From: Hybos culiciformis | Taxonomy: Eukaryota > Arthropoda > Insecta > Diptera > Hybotidae | NCBI GenBank assembly: GCA_964007475.1 | Contig: OZ023273.1 | Span: 114,127,812 to 114,191,811 of the forward strand | Direction of reading: 5' to 3' | Length of the DNA stretch: 64,000 nt | Shown here: piece by piece, positions 14,400 through 26,749 of the stretch | How the letters are laid out: every line of letters begins with the position of its first letter | Position numbering within the stretch: the first letter of the stretch is position 1 | Made by a program: the position numbers and the translations under genes | The notes under the pieces: model-generated | The model's database searches: none | What the model saw: only the letters and a program-made list of their open reading frames with translations | What the model was told of the DNA's origin: nothing

Positions 14400-15145
14400 A
14401 TAAAATAGTAATGTTAAATATAATCTTGAAATGAAATAAGAATATGTCATTTCATTATTTTAATTAATTAAAAAAAAAAAATAGCCAGGGATTAATAAAT
14501 AAACAGAATAGAATAATAATCATTATAAGTATTTAAAAAAAAAATTACATTTTAAAACTGCACTATCAATTATTTCAAAATGTTAGGTGAATTTTAAATG
14601 TTATTATTCCTGGTGTAAGTTATTGAAATATATTAAAAAATTAGAAATTACAATTAATAAATACTTAGCAGAATGCAAATTTTAAAATGCAAATTTTAAT
14701 TCAATTAAAAACTTATATTGCGTTTTATCATTCATAAAATTTTCTTGAAATAAGTGTTGATCAATGTTGAAACTTCCTGCACTATTCATATAGTCGTTAA
14801 AATAAAATGAACAAAATAATTGAAATTTATAAAATTCAATTATTACAATCTATTTTTATAATTTTTGATAATTTATTGAAAATAATTATAATATTTTATA
14901 ATAAAATTACTAATATTAAAAATTTTAATATTTTCTTCAATACTAAAACAAATGGAAAAATTTTAAAAAAATTACAAATATGTTTGAAAAGAAATTAAAA
15001 TCAATGTAAGTTATATTTTTTGAATTAAATAAAAAATTATTATTGTACAAATCAAAATTAAATGAGCAAAGAAAATTACTTTCAAATTTTATTATTTGAA
15101 TAAATTCTATATAGCGAAAAAATTAATATAATTTCACAGTAAATA
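14400..15145. repeat. Block spacer upstream of GrL3
   Basis: About 750 bp that recurs at 22900-23620, 28560-29290, 34655-34920 (partial) and 37530-38250. It contains a conserved plus-strand stretch beginning ATGAACAAAATAATTGAAAT at 14807, but the open frame is broken in the other copies, so it is treated as non-coding spacer. Confidence 0.6.
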
Positions 15146-15683
15146 ATAGTAGATTATTGTATATGTAAACTAAATTTGTTATTAATTAAGAGTTCTGTAT
15201 ACACAAAAATACATTGACACGAGTCAATACTTATATCACGAGACCGAAGGTCGAGTGATATAAATTGACTCGTGTCAATGTATTTTTGTGTAAATACAGA
15301 ACGAGTTGTATAACAAATTTTGTTTACATATCCAATATACTGTTTTAATGCGAAGGGGAGAGGTAGTTGCAAAGAGAGAATATTTTTTCTTCTCATTTTT
15401 TCTCTTTTTTTTTTTTTTTGTATTTGGCTGTATTGAAATATTGTGAGGGATATTATGTTTGTTTAGGTATTACGTAATATTCAATACGAAACATCTAAAT
15501 GATTTCATTATTTACGCTGATGCATCTAAATTTTTTCATTATATACGCTGATGCATCTAAATTTTTTCATTATTTACGCAGATGCATCTAAATGATTGCA
15601 CGTGTATTGACGCATATAATACTCCATTTAGTGATCTAAATTCTATAGCACTAAATACAACATCATAACGATCCCCAACGCAT
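15146..15683. mobile_element. TA-site palindromic element, copy 1
   Basis: A 538-bp insert. The empty site in the block copy at about 23608 reads CAGTAAATAAAATTATT; here the same sequence is split, with TA at 15144-15145 and 15684-15685. The left 190 bases form a near-perfect palindrome centred near 15247, around ATCACGAGACCGAAGGTCGA, with arms containing GACTCGTGTCAATGTATTTT. The right part carries short repeats with GATGCATCTAAAT. There are no clear terminal inverted repeats beyond the internal palindrome and no transposase frame, so it is non-autonomous. A related, larger copy is at 52366-56061. Confidence 0.65.
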
Positions 15684-15689
15684 TAAAAT

Positions 15690-16542
15690 TATTTTTATCA
15701 AAATGTATTATATTCCTTCAATAACATTATAGCAATGTCACTTTGATATATATTCCATATACATGTTACGGGGAATGTGCTAATTCCGGTGAATGTGAGT
15801 TTACTTTTGGTAAGGGGTCCCCTCTACGCCCTACACAAAAATTGGGCCAATCGGGCCTGTAAATGAAATGTAATATTAAAATTACGGGTTTTAAACTCAA
15901 ATTCACCGGAATTCGGACATTCCCCGTAACATACATACATGATACTATATAACAATATCCATCTAAATCCAGTCCTAAGTCCAAGTCCTTTTTTTAAATT
16001 CATCTAAACGACGTCTATATAATATACTCTATTACTAATTCTTATCAGAATCCATTTAAACTTTAATAAAATTAAAAATTTATAAAAATTATGTATGAAA
16101 ATTATTTAGACCCTTGGCTTGTTGAGAATCCCTAACACCAAAACCAACCTGAAATGATAAAAACTCAACTTTTAGTTGAAATCGGTTGTGAGGTTTATTA
16201 GTAATAAATAGTCCGTTTTTCATTTTTGATGGAAAAGAGGAAAAAAAAAATGAAAAAGAAGATCGGTGATTTGTGATTGTTATGAACAGTCGAAAATTGA
16301 TCAAGTGTTAAAACATTATTCGACTTGAGGCTTGAGGAACCTGTTTAATATTCTTCAATCACACACGTGTAAAAGCAAATTTCCTCGATGCTTATGTATA
16401 ATATGTGAATACTTAATTTTCGGCAAAATAAATATGATAAGGTATAATATTTAGACAAATTTTTTATTTCATAATTATTGTGTATCATAATTGTATTAAT
16501 TTTTATTTTTTATTTTTTTATTAAATTTTTTTTCTTCAAACA
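15690..16542. repeat. Block spacer downstream of GrL4
   Basis: Repeated at 23620-24350, 29290-29955, 38250-39536 (interrupted) and 45484-45844. It includes a plus-strand conserved stretch near 16195-16400, described for its best-kept copy at 29577-29888. AATAAA occurs on the minus strand just below the GrL4 stop (16502-16507) and is a plausible polyadenylation signal. Confidence 0.5.
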
Positions 16543-18462
16543 TCAATTTTGGTTTTGATTACATTTTTTCACATGATCGAAAATCTTTAAAAGTGCGAAT
16601 ACTGTTCCATTTTGTAAGGTTGAAGAAGCTATCATCAATATGACAATTTTCCTAGTTGTAAATAAACCGTGAATCTTATCATTTATCCTCAGAATCTTCG
16701 TTGTTATCAAGAGTTCTTCAAACTAAAACAAAAAAAATTTAATTAAAATAATTTTTTTTTTTTTTATTTTTATAAACAACTTTCTCTAAACTGGAAAAAA
16801 CAATATTTTCCAGCTCGTTTTGCATCTAAAATGAAAAAAAACCGACTAAATGTTTTTACTAACATCTTTCCGTATGTTTGTCGCCTACTTAAGTCCTTAT
16901 AAATATTTTACTACCTATGGCTGATTTCGATCGTTTACATGTCGAAATATGCGCAATATCATAAACTTTCAGCCAATGAAAAGTGTGAGATTCTTTAAGT
17001 CCGGACAACGGAGCTATAAGCACTTAACCAGCGACAGGTATAAATTATAATTTCACACATAATTTGTGTTATTTTAAGTTTTTGTGTGGATTTTGATGAA
17101 AATTAGAGCATGAATCTCGATAAAAGGAAATTAAAATATGGAATGAACTCTATTATCTACAAGGATTCGGACTGGGGGCTGAAAACGGATTAGGATTAAA
17201 GCTATATGAACAACGATGGCTATTAGAAAAAATAAAAAAAAATTCTGGAAATCTAGAAAGCGGACTCTCCTTCATTTATCAGATGGGCCTTTTTTTATAA
17301 AATAACTTAAATTTCAACTAATTACAATTTCTAAAACTTTGTGACAATCGTTTTAAGGTACATTTACTTTTACAGTACAGATAATAATACAGTCTTTAAA
17401 ACAAATTTTTTTATAGTTTCATAATTATTTTACCATTTTATTTATAGAGCTTTTATTATAAACATTAATTATATCAATTTCAAGACTATCGATAAAGCTG
17501 TCATACTTTTTTAAAGTTAAATCAATACAAATTATTAGGATTGTAATTTGACAGAAATAAAGTACCCCATCACGTGCAGCAGAGTTACGTAAAATTAAAT
17601 AAGGATTATCATTTAAAACCAACAAATAATGATAAACTGCTTGAAAGTAATAAATAATCAAAACACCAAGGAACATAAACTGAAATATGAAATTTAATCT
17701 ATTATAGATTTTAACGATTTTCTTAAATGATTTTAAAATATTTTCCAACCAGTGATTTAAATATTTTTCATAATTTTTATTAGAATCATACTGAGAATTT
17801 TTTATTAAGCTTAGAAAATCTTGGAAATATTTTGTCAAACTATCAAAAAGGATCCCAATGAATAAATAACCAAATGTACTTAAAGTAAAAAAAATAGATA
17901 AAATTATATAAGGATTAAAAATTTCTGAAAACACAAATTTAATTAAACGACAATCATTTAAATATTTTATCGAAGAAAATCTGAAATCTATAAATGTAGC
18001 GAAAAATTGTATTAAAATTAATAAAATCATTTTGAAATCAATTGCATTATTAAAATTGTTAGTTATTTTTTTTAAATATTTATAAACGTTAAAAAAGTTG
18101 TTTAATTCGTTAATTATATTTTTATTCGTCAAAATTTGAAAAAATAAAATTAATGACGCCCATAAAGATAAAAATGTTGTATTAAATATTACAATGAAAA
18201 GAATTAACTCTAAGTTTTTAAGTAGTTTTATATAAATTATAAGAGGATGAATTAAATTAAATATAATTAAAATTTTAAATAATATAATCAAACTTATTAA
18301 GAATTTATTATACGATTTTATTACTGAGTCTCTAAAATTTATAGTAAATGCACAAAATGAAAAAAATTTTGAAAAATAATAATAAAAACAAAATAAAAAA
18401 ATAAAAATTTTATATTGATTTTCTTTCGAGAGCATCTCGAATTGAAATGTGAAATATAACAT
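16543..18462 (-). CDS. Gustatory receptor-like protein GrL4
   Basis: Predicted gustatory receptor-type chemoreceptor and reference member of the main duplicated type. Exon 1 runs from 18462 to 17434 and ends ATG|GTAAAA; exon 2 runs from 16722 to 16543. The phase-0 intron is 711 bp. The open frame starts MLYFTFQFE, but the Met at 18435 (MLSKENQYKIFIFLF) is the start shared with GrL3 and GrL9 and is preferred, giving about 393 residues. Hydrophobic helices lie near residues 45-70, 78-105, 139-155, 175-203, 260-285 and 305-322, and one is in the terminal exon. Conserved SSFGYLFIGILFDSL-type sequence appears here as STFGYLFIGILFDSL. The C-terminal motif is TVFALLKIF: T and F of TYhhhhhQF are kept, while Y is V and Q is I. 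The frame is intact. Confidence 0.83.
17124..17290 (+). other. Conserved coding-like relic inside the receptor intron, antisense
   Basis: Within the GrL4 intron, the plus strand reads about 55 codons without a stop. Key segments are KEIKIWNELYYLQGFGLGAE, then NG, L/FRLKLYEQR and LLLEKIKKNSGN. The same reading frame is recognisable in the introns of GrL5 (24917-25080), GrL6 (30538-30700), GrL8 (40105-40265) and GrL9 (46406-46565), with stops or frameshifts in several. It is bounded upstream by an in-frame TAA. Its composition (G, E, W, Q, balanced charge) is unlike the receptor or the spacer. It looks like an exon remnant of an unrelated protein captured before the duplications. I do not recognise the protein. 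Confidence 0.45.
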
Positions 18463-18473
18463 TGAAATAAAAT

Positions 18474-18496
18474 GTGGTACCTATATATGGCTTTCT
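18474..18496 (-). promoter_or_regulatory. Conserved TATA-like block upstream of GrL4-type genes
   Basis: On the minus strand this reads AAGCCATATATAGGTACCAC, about 40-60 bases before the preferred start codon. The same block sits upstream of GrL5, GrL8 and GrL10, of the 5' fragment at 27284, and in shortened form of GrL6 and GrL9. CATATATAG is a plausible core promoter. Because the flanks are duplicated DNA, conservation here is weak evidence for function. Confidence 0.35.
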
Positions 18497-19371
18497 TAAT
18501 TATTTTAATCAAATTAATAATTAACTACAAAATAATAAATAAACATGTTACAATATCAATTATTATTTGTATAAAAAATGTTAAGGACATTATCTTTTAA
18601 ATACTTTGCACTTTTACCAATTTTTTGTCCGTTTTCAACCCAACTGAACATTTTTTGAACGTAATTTGATATAAATAGTCTTATACTATAGTTTTTTTTT
18701 ATTCAAACCAGATTTAACGCCCAGTTTGAATCTTTGCAGACAATCGGGAGCAAAAATTTGTTTTCAACTCCTTGAATCAACATAAGCGTTATTATTTTCA
18801 ATTCATAAAATTACTCAAAAATGAAACAGAAACTCAAATTTTAATAGACATTTTCGTAAATTGTACACCATTGAAATTAATAACCTTATAATACTTATTT
18901 TCGGGAGTGATAAGAAAACCCGAAAAAAAAATATATCGAATAAAAAAACCTCGAAAAAAAAACCTTGAAAAGAAAAAAAAAAGAGCTGTCATGGGACACC
19001 AGTTTGGAACGTAGCTCCTTAGCGTACATATAAGTAATTTTCATTTTTTATCAATTCAAAATTTTATTAATTTAAAAAGAAACTTTTTTCTACTTTTCCC
19101 AGTTTTCTCTAATTTTGCATTTTTTTCATTTAAAGAAACCTTTTTTAAGGAGCAATTTTAGACTGTTTTTTTGGATTTCGAAGATCTTTTTTGACATCGA
19201 AAATTCAAAAAGCTAAAACTAAGAGTCTGTTCACTTATTAGTGATTATTGAAAAAATTGAAATCGGATTTAATATTCCAGATTTTTTAATTTGTAAACGA
19301 CACGATTTTACTGCTGTTATTTAAAAAAATGAAATAATTTTGTCCTAAAGCCGTTCACAAATTCAATTTTA

Positions 19372-22297
19372 CTTCTTAAAATTCTGCAAAGGGAAATTTT
19401 AAATTTCCCATAACAAACTAAATTTGTAGGTGAATTCAAAAACTAAAATTGTATAGAAAAGAAAAAAGCGGCAAAAATGGGTAAGAAAATTCGGTCGGTC
19501 ACGTATTATTATAAGTTTTTGATTTCAGTCAGCCAAATATTATTTTATAAGTAGTTGATTTTAGCAGATTATACAGAATGCAGAAAATTACGTCCTCAAT
19601 TTAGAAATTGTGACTCTGAGGTTTATCAATTTTCATACAACGTTCAATAAAAAACTATTACTATTTGCCGCGAGAGGGACTGTTTATTTGCCGCGAAAGG
19701 GACTGTTTACATTTTATCAAATCATATAAAATGCGACAGCGTCGACTCATTGTTTAAACTTTAAAAAAATTAACAGGTATCGTTAATATTGACTGTTTTG
19801 ACAACCCATTTATTTAAATTTTTTTCACCCATAAGTATGTGCCTTTTTTCGCCATAGGAGTCGCTATTTGGAGATTTAAACAAGTGAATACTTATAAATT
19901 TAAATTTTTTGTTTTTGTTGTTTGTGCAACACAAAAAAAAAAGAAATATCATAAGCCAAAATGGCAAAGTATCGAAATATTTAACGCCGGCAGACGACTT
20001 GACTTGCCTTGGTACCGATTATTTGAACTATAAAATATTAATTAGTTAATAATAAAAAATTAATATTTACTAAATATTTTATTTTATAAATATTTTATAA
20101 ATTGAAATAAAATTTAAGTTTATCAATTTTCATACAAAGTTCAATAAAAAATACAAGAGCCGGCGGGACGTTTGATAGATGTGAAACATCGGAATTATTT
20201 TGTACAGAAAAGAAAACTTAAAAAAAATTAACAGGTATCGTTAATATACTTATAAATTTTAATTTTTTGTTTTTGTTGTTTTTGCAACACAAAAAAAACA
20301 ATTGTCAGCCGTGGCAAAGTATCGAAATATCTAACGCCGGCAGACGACTTGACTTGACTTGACTTGACTTGACTTGACTTGACTTGACTTGACTTGACTT
20401 GACTTGACTTGACTTGACTTGACTTGACTTGAGTTGACTTGACTTGACTTGGTACCGAATAACTTGACTTGGTACCGAATTATATTGACAAAATTATACA
20501 AAATTTATATTTATTTACATTGAAATTAGTATGAAAATCTAAATTTTATCTGAAATATAAAATATTAATTAGTTAATAATAAAAAAATAATATTTTCTAA
20601 GTATTTTATTAATATTTTATAAAATCAAATAAAATTTAAGTTTTCATCAAATCATAAAATCATAAAAATTGATAAACTTAAATTTTATTTCAATTTATAA
20701 AATATTTATAAAATAAAATATTTAGTAAATATTAATTTTTTATTATTAACTAATTAATATTTTATAGTTCAAATAATCGGTACCAATGCAAGTCAAGTCA
20801 TCTGCCGGCGTTAGATATTTCGATACTTTGCCATTTTGGCTATGATATTTGTTTTTTTTTGTGTTGTAAACACCAAAAACAAAAAATTAAAATTTATAAG
20901 TAAATTAACGATACCTGTTAATTTTTTTAAAGTTTAAATAATGAGTCGACGCCGTCGCATTTTTTATGATTTGATGAAAACTTAAATTTTATTTGATTTT
21001 ATAAAATATTAATAAAATACTTAGAAAATATTATTTTTTTATTATTAACTAATTAATATTTTATATTTCAAATAAAATTTAGATTTTCATACTAATTTCA
21101 ATGTAAATAAATTTAAATTTTGTATAATTTTGTCAATATAAAGGAAAGGCGCTATTCGGTACCAAGTCAAGTCAAATCAAGTCAAGTCAAGTCGTCTGCC
21201 GGCGTTAGATATTTCGATACTTTGCCACGGCTGACAAAAAATTAAAATTTATAAGTATATTAACGATACCTGTTAATTTTTTTTAAGTTTTCTTTTCTGT
21301 ACAAAATAATTCCGATGTTTCACATCTATCAAACGTCCCGCCGGCTCTTGTATTTTTTATTGAACTTTGTATGAAAATTGATAAACTTAAATTTTATTTC
21401 AATTTATAAAATATTTATAAAATAAAATATTTAGTAAATATTATTTTTTTATTATTAACTAATTAATATTTTATAGTTCAAATAAAATTTAGATTTTCAT
21501 ACTAATTTCAATGTTAATAAAAATCTTGTATAATTTTGTCAGTATTATTTTGCCAATATAAAGGCGCTATTCGGTACCAAGGCAAGTCAAGTCGTCTGTC
21601 GGCGTTAAATATTTCGACACTTTGCCATTTTGGCTTATGATATTTCTTTTTTTTTGTGTTGCAAAAACAACAAAAACAAAAAATTTAAATTTATAAGTAT
21701 TCACTTGTTTAAATCTCCAAATAGCGACTCCTATGGCGAAAAAAGGCACATACTTATGGGTGAAAACAAATGTAAACAAAAGAGTCATACTTAGTTAAAT
21801 ATTCAAATAGTGCCCCAATGGCGAAAAATAGCACATACTTATGGGTGAAAAAAATTTAAATAAATGGGTTGTCAAAACAGTCAATATTAACGATACCTGT
21901 TAATTTTTTTAAAGTTTAAATAATGAGTCGACGCCGTCTCATTTTATATGATTTGATAAAATGTAAACAGTCCCTTTCGCGACAAATAAACAGTCCCTCT
22001 CGCGGCAAATAGTAATAGTTTTTTATTGAACGTTTTATGAAAATTGATAAACTTAGAGTCACAATTTCTAAATTGAGGACGTAATTTTCTGCATTCTGTA
22101 TAATCTGCTAAAATCAACTACTTATAAAATAATATTTGGCTGACTGAAATCAAAAACTTATAATAATACGTGACCGACCGAATTTTCTTACCCATTTTTG
22201 CCGCTTTTTTCTTTTCTATACAATTTTAGTTTTTGAATTCACCTACAAATTTAGTTTGTAATGGGAAATTTAAAATTTCCCTTTGCAGAATTTTAAG
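19372..22297. repeat. Large imperfect palindrome
   Basis: The left arm starts CTTCTTAAAATTCTGCAAAG at about 19374 and its reverse complement ends near 22297. Matching inverted segments continue inward: the segment with GTGACCGACC-type sequence near 19495 and 22170, the GCCGGCGGGACGTTTGATAG segment near 20160 and its reverse complement near 21330, and the GCCGGCAGACGACTTGACTT segment at 20335 and 21200. The centre is near 20750-20830. Direct repeats of the CAGACGACTTGAC and TGTTGTTT-GCAACAC modules make several registers possible. Short mirrored open frames on both strands (19839-20033 and 21567-21788) are consequences of the palindrome, not genes. Confidence 0.8.
20347..20451. repeat. ACTTG pentanucleotide microsatellite
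   Basis: About 21 near-perfect copies of ACTTG, with one GAGTTG variant near 20431, inside the left arm of the large palindrome. The mirrored position on the right arm (21166-21200) has only about five imperfect copies, so the array expanded after the palindrome formed. Confidence 0.9.
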
Positions 22298-22443
22298 AAG
22301 TTTTTTTTTCGGGGTTTTTTTTTTCGAGGTTTTTATTTTTTGGAGTTTTTTTTTTGTTCGAGGTTTTTTTTTCGTGGTTTTTTTTCGAGGTTTTTTTTTT
22401 TAGGTTTTTTTTTTCGAGGTAGAACCCCAGACCCCTTATTTTC

Positions 22444-22900
22444 ATATTGAAATTCGTTAAAAATTGTAGAATATAAAATTTTAAACACTTAAATATTTTG
22501 TGAATCGTTATAATTTGAAAAAATAAAATAACCGACATACAACATAAACATGGAACAATTGTATTTAAAATTAGAAAGAAATTAATTAATTTTTTTTTTT
22601 AAGTTTTAATGCAATTGAAATTATATCTAACATAATATCTGAAATTCGAAAACGACATGAATATTTAAACAATTTTTGGAAAAAAAATAAAAATAAGGAT
22701 AAGAACAAAATAAAAATATAAAAATAATGACAAAAACAGATTTGTAATAATAAAATTGTAATAAAAACTTGTATTAAGTAGAGTCATTTTTATGTTTAGA
22801 AGAAAAGGTAGATATAAGCCTAAGGCTCTGTAAGATATTATAACATTAAGTTTATGCAAATGAATTTCAAACAAATTAAAAAAAAAAAATTGTAATGTGA
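22444..22900 (-). pseudogene. Decayed GrL3-type receptor fragment
   Basis: Minus-strand sequence resembles the first third of GrL3 exon 1. A stretch reading SVILFFQIITIHKIFKCLKF corresponds to TFILFFQILTIQKIIKCLKI of GrL3, and further upstream there is FLFYFYFVLIFIFIFFPKI-like sequence resembling the GrL3 N-terminus. Frameshifts and deletions break it and the 3' two thirds are gone. The flank at 22900 onward matches the DNA upstream of GrL3. Confidence 0.65.
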
Positions 22901-24350
22901 AATATAATCTTGAAATAAAATAAGTAAAGGTAGTTTCATTATTTTAATTAAATCAATAAAAAATAACCAGGGACTAATAAATAAACAGAATAGAATAATA
23001 ATCATAATAAGTATTTTTAAAAAAAATTACATTTTCAAACTGCACTATCAATTATTTCAAAATGTTAGGTGAATTTTAAATGTTATTATTCCTGGTGTAA
23101 GTTATTGAAATATATTAAAAAATTAGGAATTACAATTAATAAATACTTTGCAGAATGCAAATTTTAAAATGCAAATTTTAATTCAATTAAAAACTTATAT
23201 TGCGTTTTATCATTCATAAAATTTTCTTGAAATAAGTGTTGATCAATGCTGAAACTTCTTTCATTTCACTATTCATATAATCGTTAAAATAAAATGAACA
23301 AAATAATTGAAATTTATAAAATTAAATTATTACAATCTATTTTTATAATTTTTGATAATTTATTGAAAATAATTATAATATTTTATAATAAAATTACTAA
23401 TATTAAAAATTTAAATATTTTCTTCAATTATAAAATAAATGGAATTTGAACATTTGAAAAAAAAAATTAAAATCAATGGAAGTTATATTTTTTAAATTAA
23501 ATAAAATATTATTATTGTACAAATCAAAATTAAATTAGCAATGAAAATTACTTTCAAATTTTATTATTTGAAAAGATTCTATATAGCGAAAATAATAATA
23601 TAATTTTACAGTAAATAAAATTATTTTTATCAAAATGTATGTATCTTCCTTCAATAACATTATAGCAATATCACTTTGATATATATTCCATATACATACA
23701 AGTATAACAATATCCATCTAAATGCAGACCTAGGTGCAAGTCCTTTTTTAACTTCATCTAAACGACGTCTATATAATATACCCTATTACTTATTCTCATC
23801 AGAATCCATTTAAACTTTAATAAAATTAAAAATTTATAAAAATTATGTATGAAAATTATTTAGACCCTTGGCTTGTTGAGAATCCCTAATACCGAAACCT
23901 GAAATGATAAAACTCAACTTTTAGTCGAGGTGAAAGTGAACGAGATTGCGCATGTTGAAATCGATTCTGTGGTTCATTAGTAATAAATAGTCCGTTTTTC
24001 ATTTTCGATGGAAAGGGAGCCAAAAAATACGGAAAAGAAGATCGGTGCATTTTTGTTATTGTTATGAACAGTCGAAAATTGATCAAGTGTTTTAACATTA
24101 TTCGATTTGAGGCTTGAGGAGCCTGTTATATAATATTCTTCAATCACACACGTGTAAAAGCAAATTTCCTCGATGCTTATGTATAATATATTAATACTTA
24201 ATTTTCGACAAAATAAATATGATAACGTATAATACTTAGACAAATTCTTTATTTCATAATTATTGATTATTGTGTATCATAATTTGTATTAATTTTTATT
24301 TTTATTTTTTTATTAAATTTTTTTTCTTCAAACATCAATTTTGGTTTTGA

Positions 24351-26219
24351 TTACACTTTTTCACATGATTTATCGAAAAGCTTTAAAAGTGCAAATATTG
24401 TTCCGTTTTGTAAGGTTGAAGAAGCTATCATCAATATGACAGTTTTCCTAGTTGTAAATAAACCGTGAATCTTATCATTTATCCTCAGAATCTTCGTTGT
24501 TATCAAGAGTTTTTCAAACTAAAACAAAAAAAATTAAATTAAAATAATTTTATTTTTTTTATTTTTATAAACAACTTTCTCTAAACTGGAAAAAACATTA
24601 TTTTCCAGCTCGTTTTGCATCTAAAATGAAAAAACCGACTATATGTTTTTACTAACGTCTTTCCGTATGTCTGTCGCCTACTTAAGTCCTTATAAATATT
24701 TTACTACCTATGGCTGATTTCGATCGTTTACATGTCGAAATATGCGCAATATCATAATCTTTCAGCCAATGCAAAGTGTGAGATTCTTTAAGTCCGGGCA
24801 ACGGAGCTATAAGCACTCAACCAGCGCCAGGTATAAATTATAATTTCACACATAATTTGTGTTATTTTAAGTTTTTGTATGGATTTTGATGAAAATTAGA
24901 GCATGAATCTCGATAAAAGGAAATTAAAATATGGAATGAACTCTATTACCTACACGGATTCGGACTGGGGGCTGAAAACGGTTTTCGATTAAAGCTATAT
25001 GAACAAAGTTCGCTATTATAAAAAAAAATTCTGGAAATCTAGAAAGCGGACTCTATTTCATTTATCAGATGGGCATTTTTTTATAAAATAACTCAAATTT
25101 CAACTAATTACAATTTCTAAAACTTTGTGACAATCGTTTTAAGGTACATTTACTTTTACAGTACAGATAATAATACATTGTTTAAAACAAATTTTTTTAT
25201 AGTTTCATTACCATTTTATTTATAGAGCTTTTATTATAAATATAAATTATATCAATTTCAAGACTATCGATAAAGCTGTCATACTTTTTTAAAGTTAAAT
25301 CAATACAAATTATTAGGATTGTAATTTGATAGAAATAAAGTACCACATCACGTGTAGCAGAGTTACGATAATATAATAAATAATAATTACCATTTAAAAC
25401 CAACAAATAATGATAAACTGCATGACAGTAATAAATAAATAAAACACCAAGGATCATAAACTGAAATATGAAATTAAATCTATTATAGATTTTAACGATT
25501 TTCTTAAATGATTTTAAAATATTTTCCAACCGATGATTTAAATTTAAATACTCTTCAATATTTTTATCATTTTGAAATTTTTTATTAAGCTTAGAAAATC
25601 TTGGAAATATTTTGTCAAACTATCAAAAAGGATCCCAATGAATAAATAACCAAATGAACTTAAAGTTAAAAAAATTGATAAAATTATATAAGCATTAAAA
25701 ATATCAGAAAAAACAAATTTAATATAACGATAATCATCTTATAATTTTATCGAAGAAATTTCGAAATGTATAAATGTAGCAGAAAATTGTATTAAAATTA
25801 ATAAAATCATTTTGAAATCAATTGCATTATTAAAATTATTAGTTAACTTTTTTAAATATTTATAAACTTTAAAAAGTTGTTTAATTCGTTAATTATGTTT
25901 TGAATCGTCAAAATTTGAAAAAATAAAATAAATGACGCACATAAAGATGAAAATATTGTATTAATTAAATATTGCAATGAAAATAATTAAATTTGTTTTT
26001 TCAACTACTTTAATAAAATTTATAATGGGATGATTTAAATTAAATATGATTAAAATTTTATAAAATATAAAAAAACTCATTAATATTTTATTATACGGTT
26101 TTATTATTGATTCTCTAAAATTTATATTAAATGCACAAAATGAAAAAATTTTTGAAAAAAAAATAATAAAAACAAAATAAAAAAATAAAAATGTTATATT
26201 GATTTTCTTTCGAGAGCAT
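24351..26219 (-). pseudogene. Gustatory receptor-like pseudogene GrL5
   Basis: GrL4-type copy. The terminal exon (24518 to 24351, 55 codons plus stop, starting FEKLLITTKILRI) and the 3' third of exon 1 (25529 to 25212, ending ATG|GTAATG) are open. The rest of exon 1 up to the ATG at 26219 carries several frameshifts relative to GrL6 and GrL9: a one-base loss near 25578, a one-base loss in an A-run near 25870, and a four-base gain near 25965. The start codon, the upstream TATA-like block and the intron are still present, so inactivation seems recent. Assembly error in homopolymers could explain one of these changes but hardly all. Confidence 0.75.
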
Positions 26220-26749
26220 CTCGAATTGAAATGTGAAATATAACATTGAAATAAAATGTGGTACCTATATATGACTTTCTTATTTCAATTAAATTAATAA
26301 TTAATTACAAAATAATAACTAAACATGTTACAATATCAATTATTATTTGTATAAAAAATGTTTAAGACAGTACCTTTTAAAGGAAATATAGAGCCTGCTT
26401 AAATATTTTTCACTTTTACCAATTTTTTGTCTTTTTTCAATCCAACTGAACATTTTTGCATCATTTAATTTAATACCTACTCCTATTCTTTAGTTTTTTA
26501 TCGAAACCTATTTCAACGCCCTGTTTGAATCCATTGATAGAAGCAAAATCATTGTATAACCTCCTTGAATCAATATACATATAAGCGTTATTCTTATCAA
26601 TTGTATTGTAAATTTCATAAAATTAGTCAAAAATTAAACAGAAAATTAAATGTTAATACTGATAATAGAAAAATTTGTAAATTGTACCATTGAACTAAAT
26701 AACCTTATAAATAATACTCATTTTCGTATTGAAATTCGTTAAAACATTA

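Larger units (their letters stand above)
18903..22434. mobile_element. Foldback-type element with 9-bp target duplication, copy 1
   Basis: A 3,532-bp insert flanked by CTTATTTTC at 18894-18902 and 22435-22443. The block copy near 27735 shows the uninterrupted site. The element begins GGGAGTGATAAG and ends ACCCCAGACCCC, so both ends are G-rich when read inward. Next to each end is a short A-rich minisatellite in inverted orientation: AAAACCTCGAAAAAAA words on the left (18915-18985) and TTTTCGAGGTTTT words on the right (22300-22420). Terminal inverted repeats built from short tandem repeats and a 9-bp duplication match the Drosophila foldback (FB) type. No transposase frame was found. The interior is the palindrome at 19372-22297. 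Confidence 0.7.

Noticed and set aside
20347..20451. CRISPR-like repeat array
   Set aside because: It is a pentanucleotide microsatellite with no spacers, in a eukaryotic genome.
19770..21788. Similar short proteins on both strands (MPFFAIGVAIWRFKQ-like)
   Set aside because: They are mirror copies produced by the palindrome, with no family resemblance and no conservation outside it.
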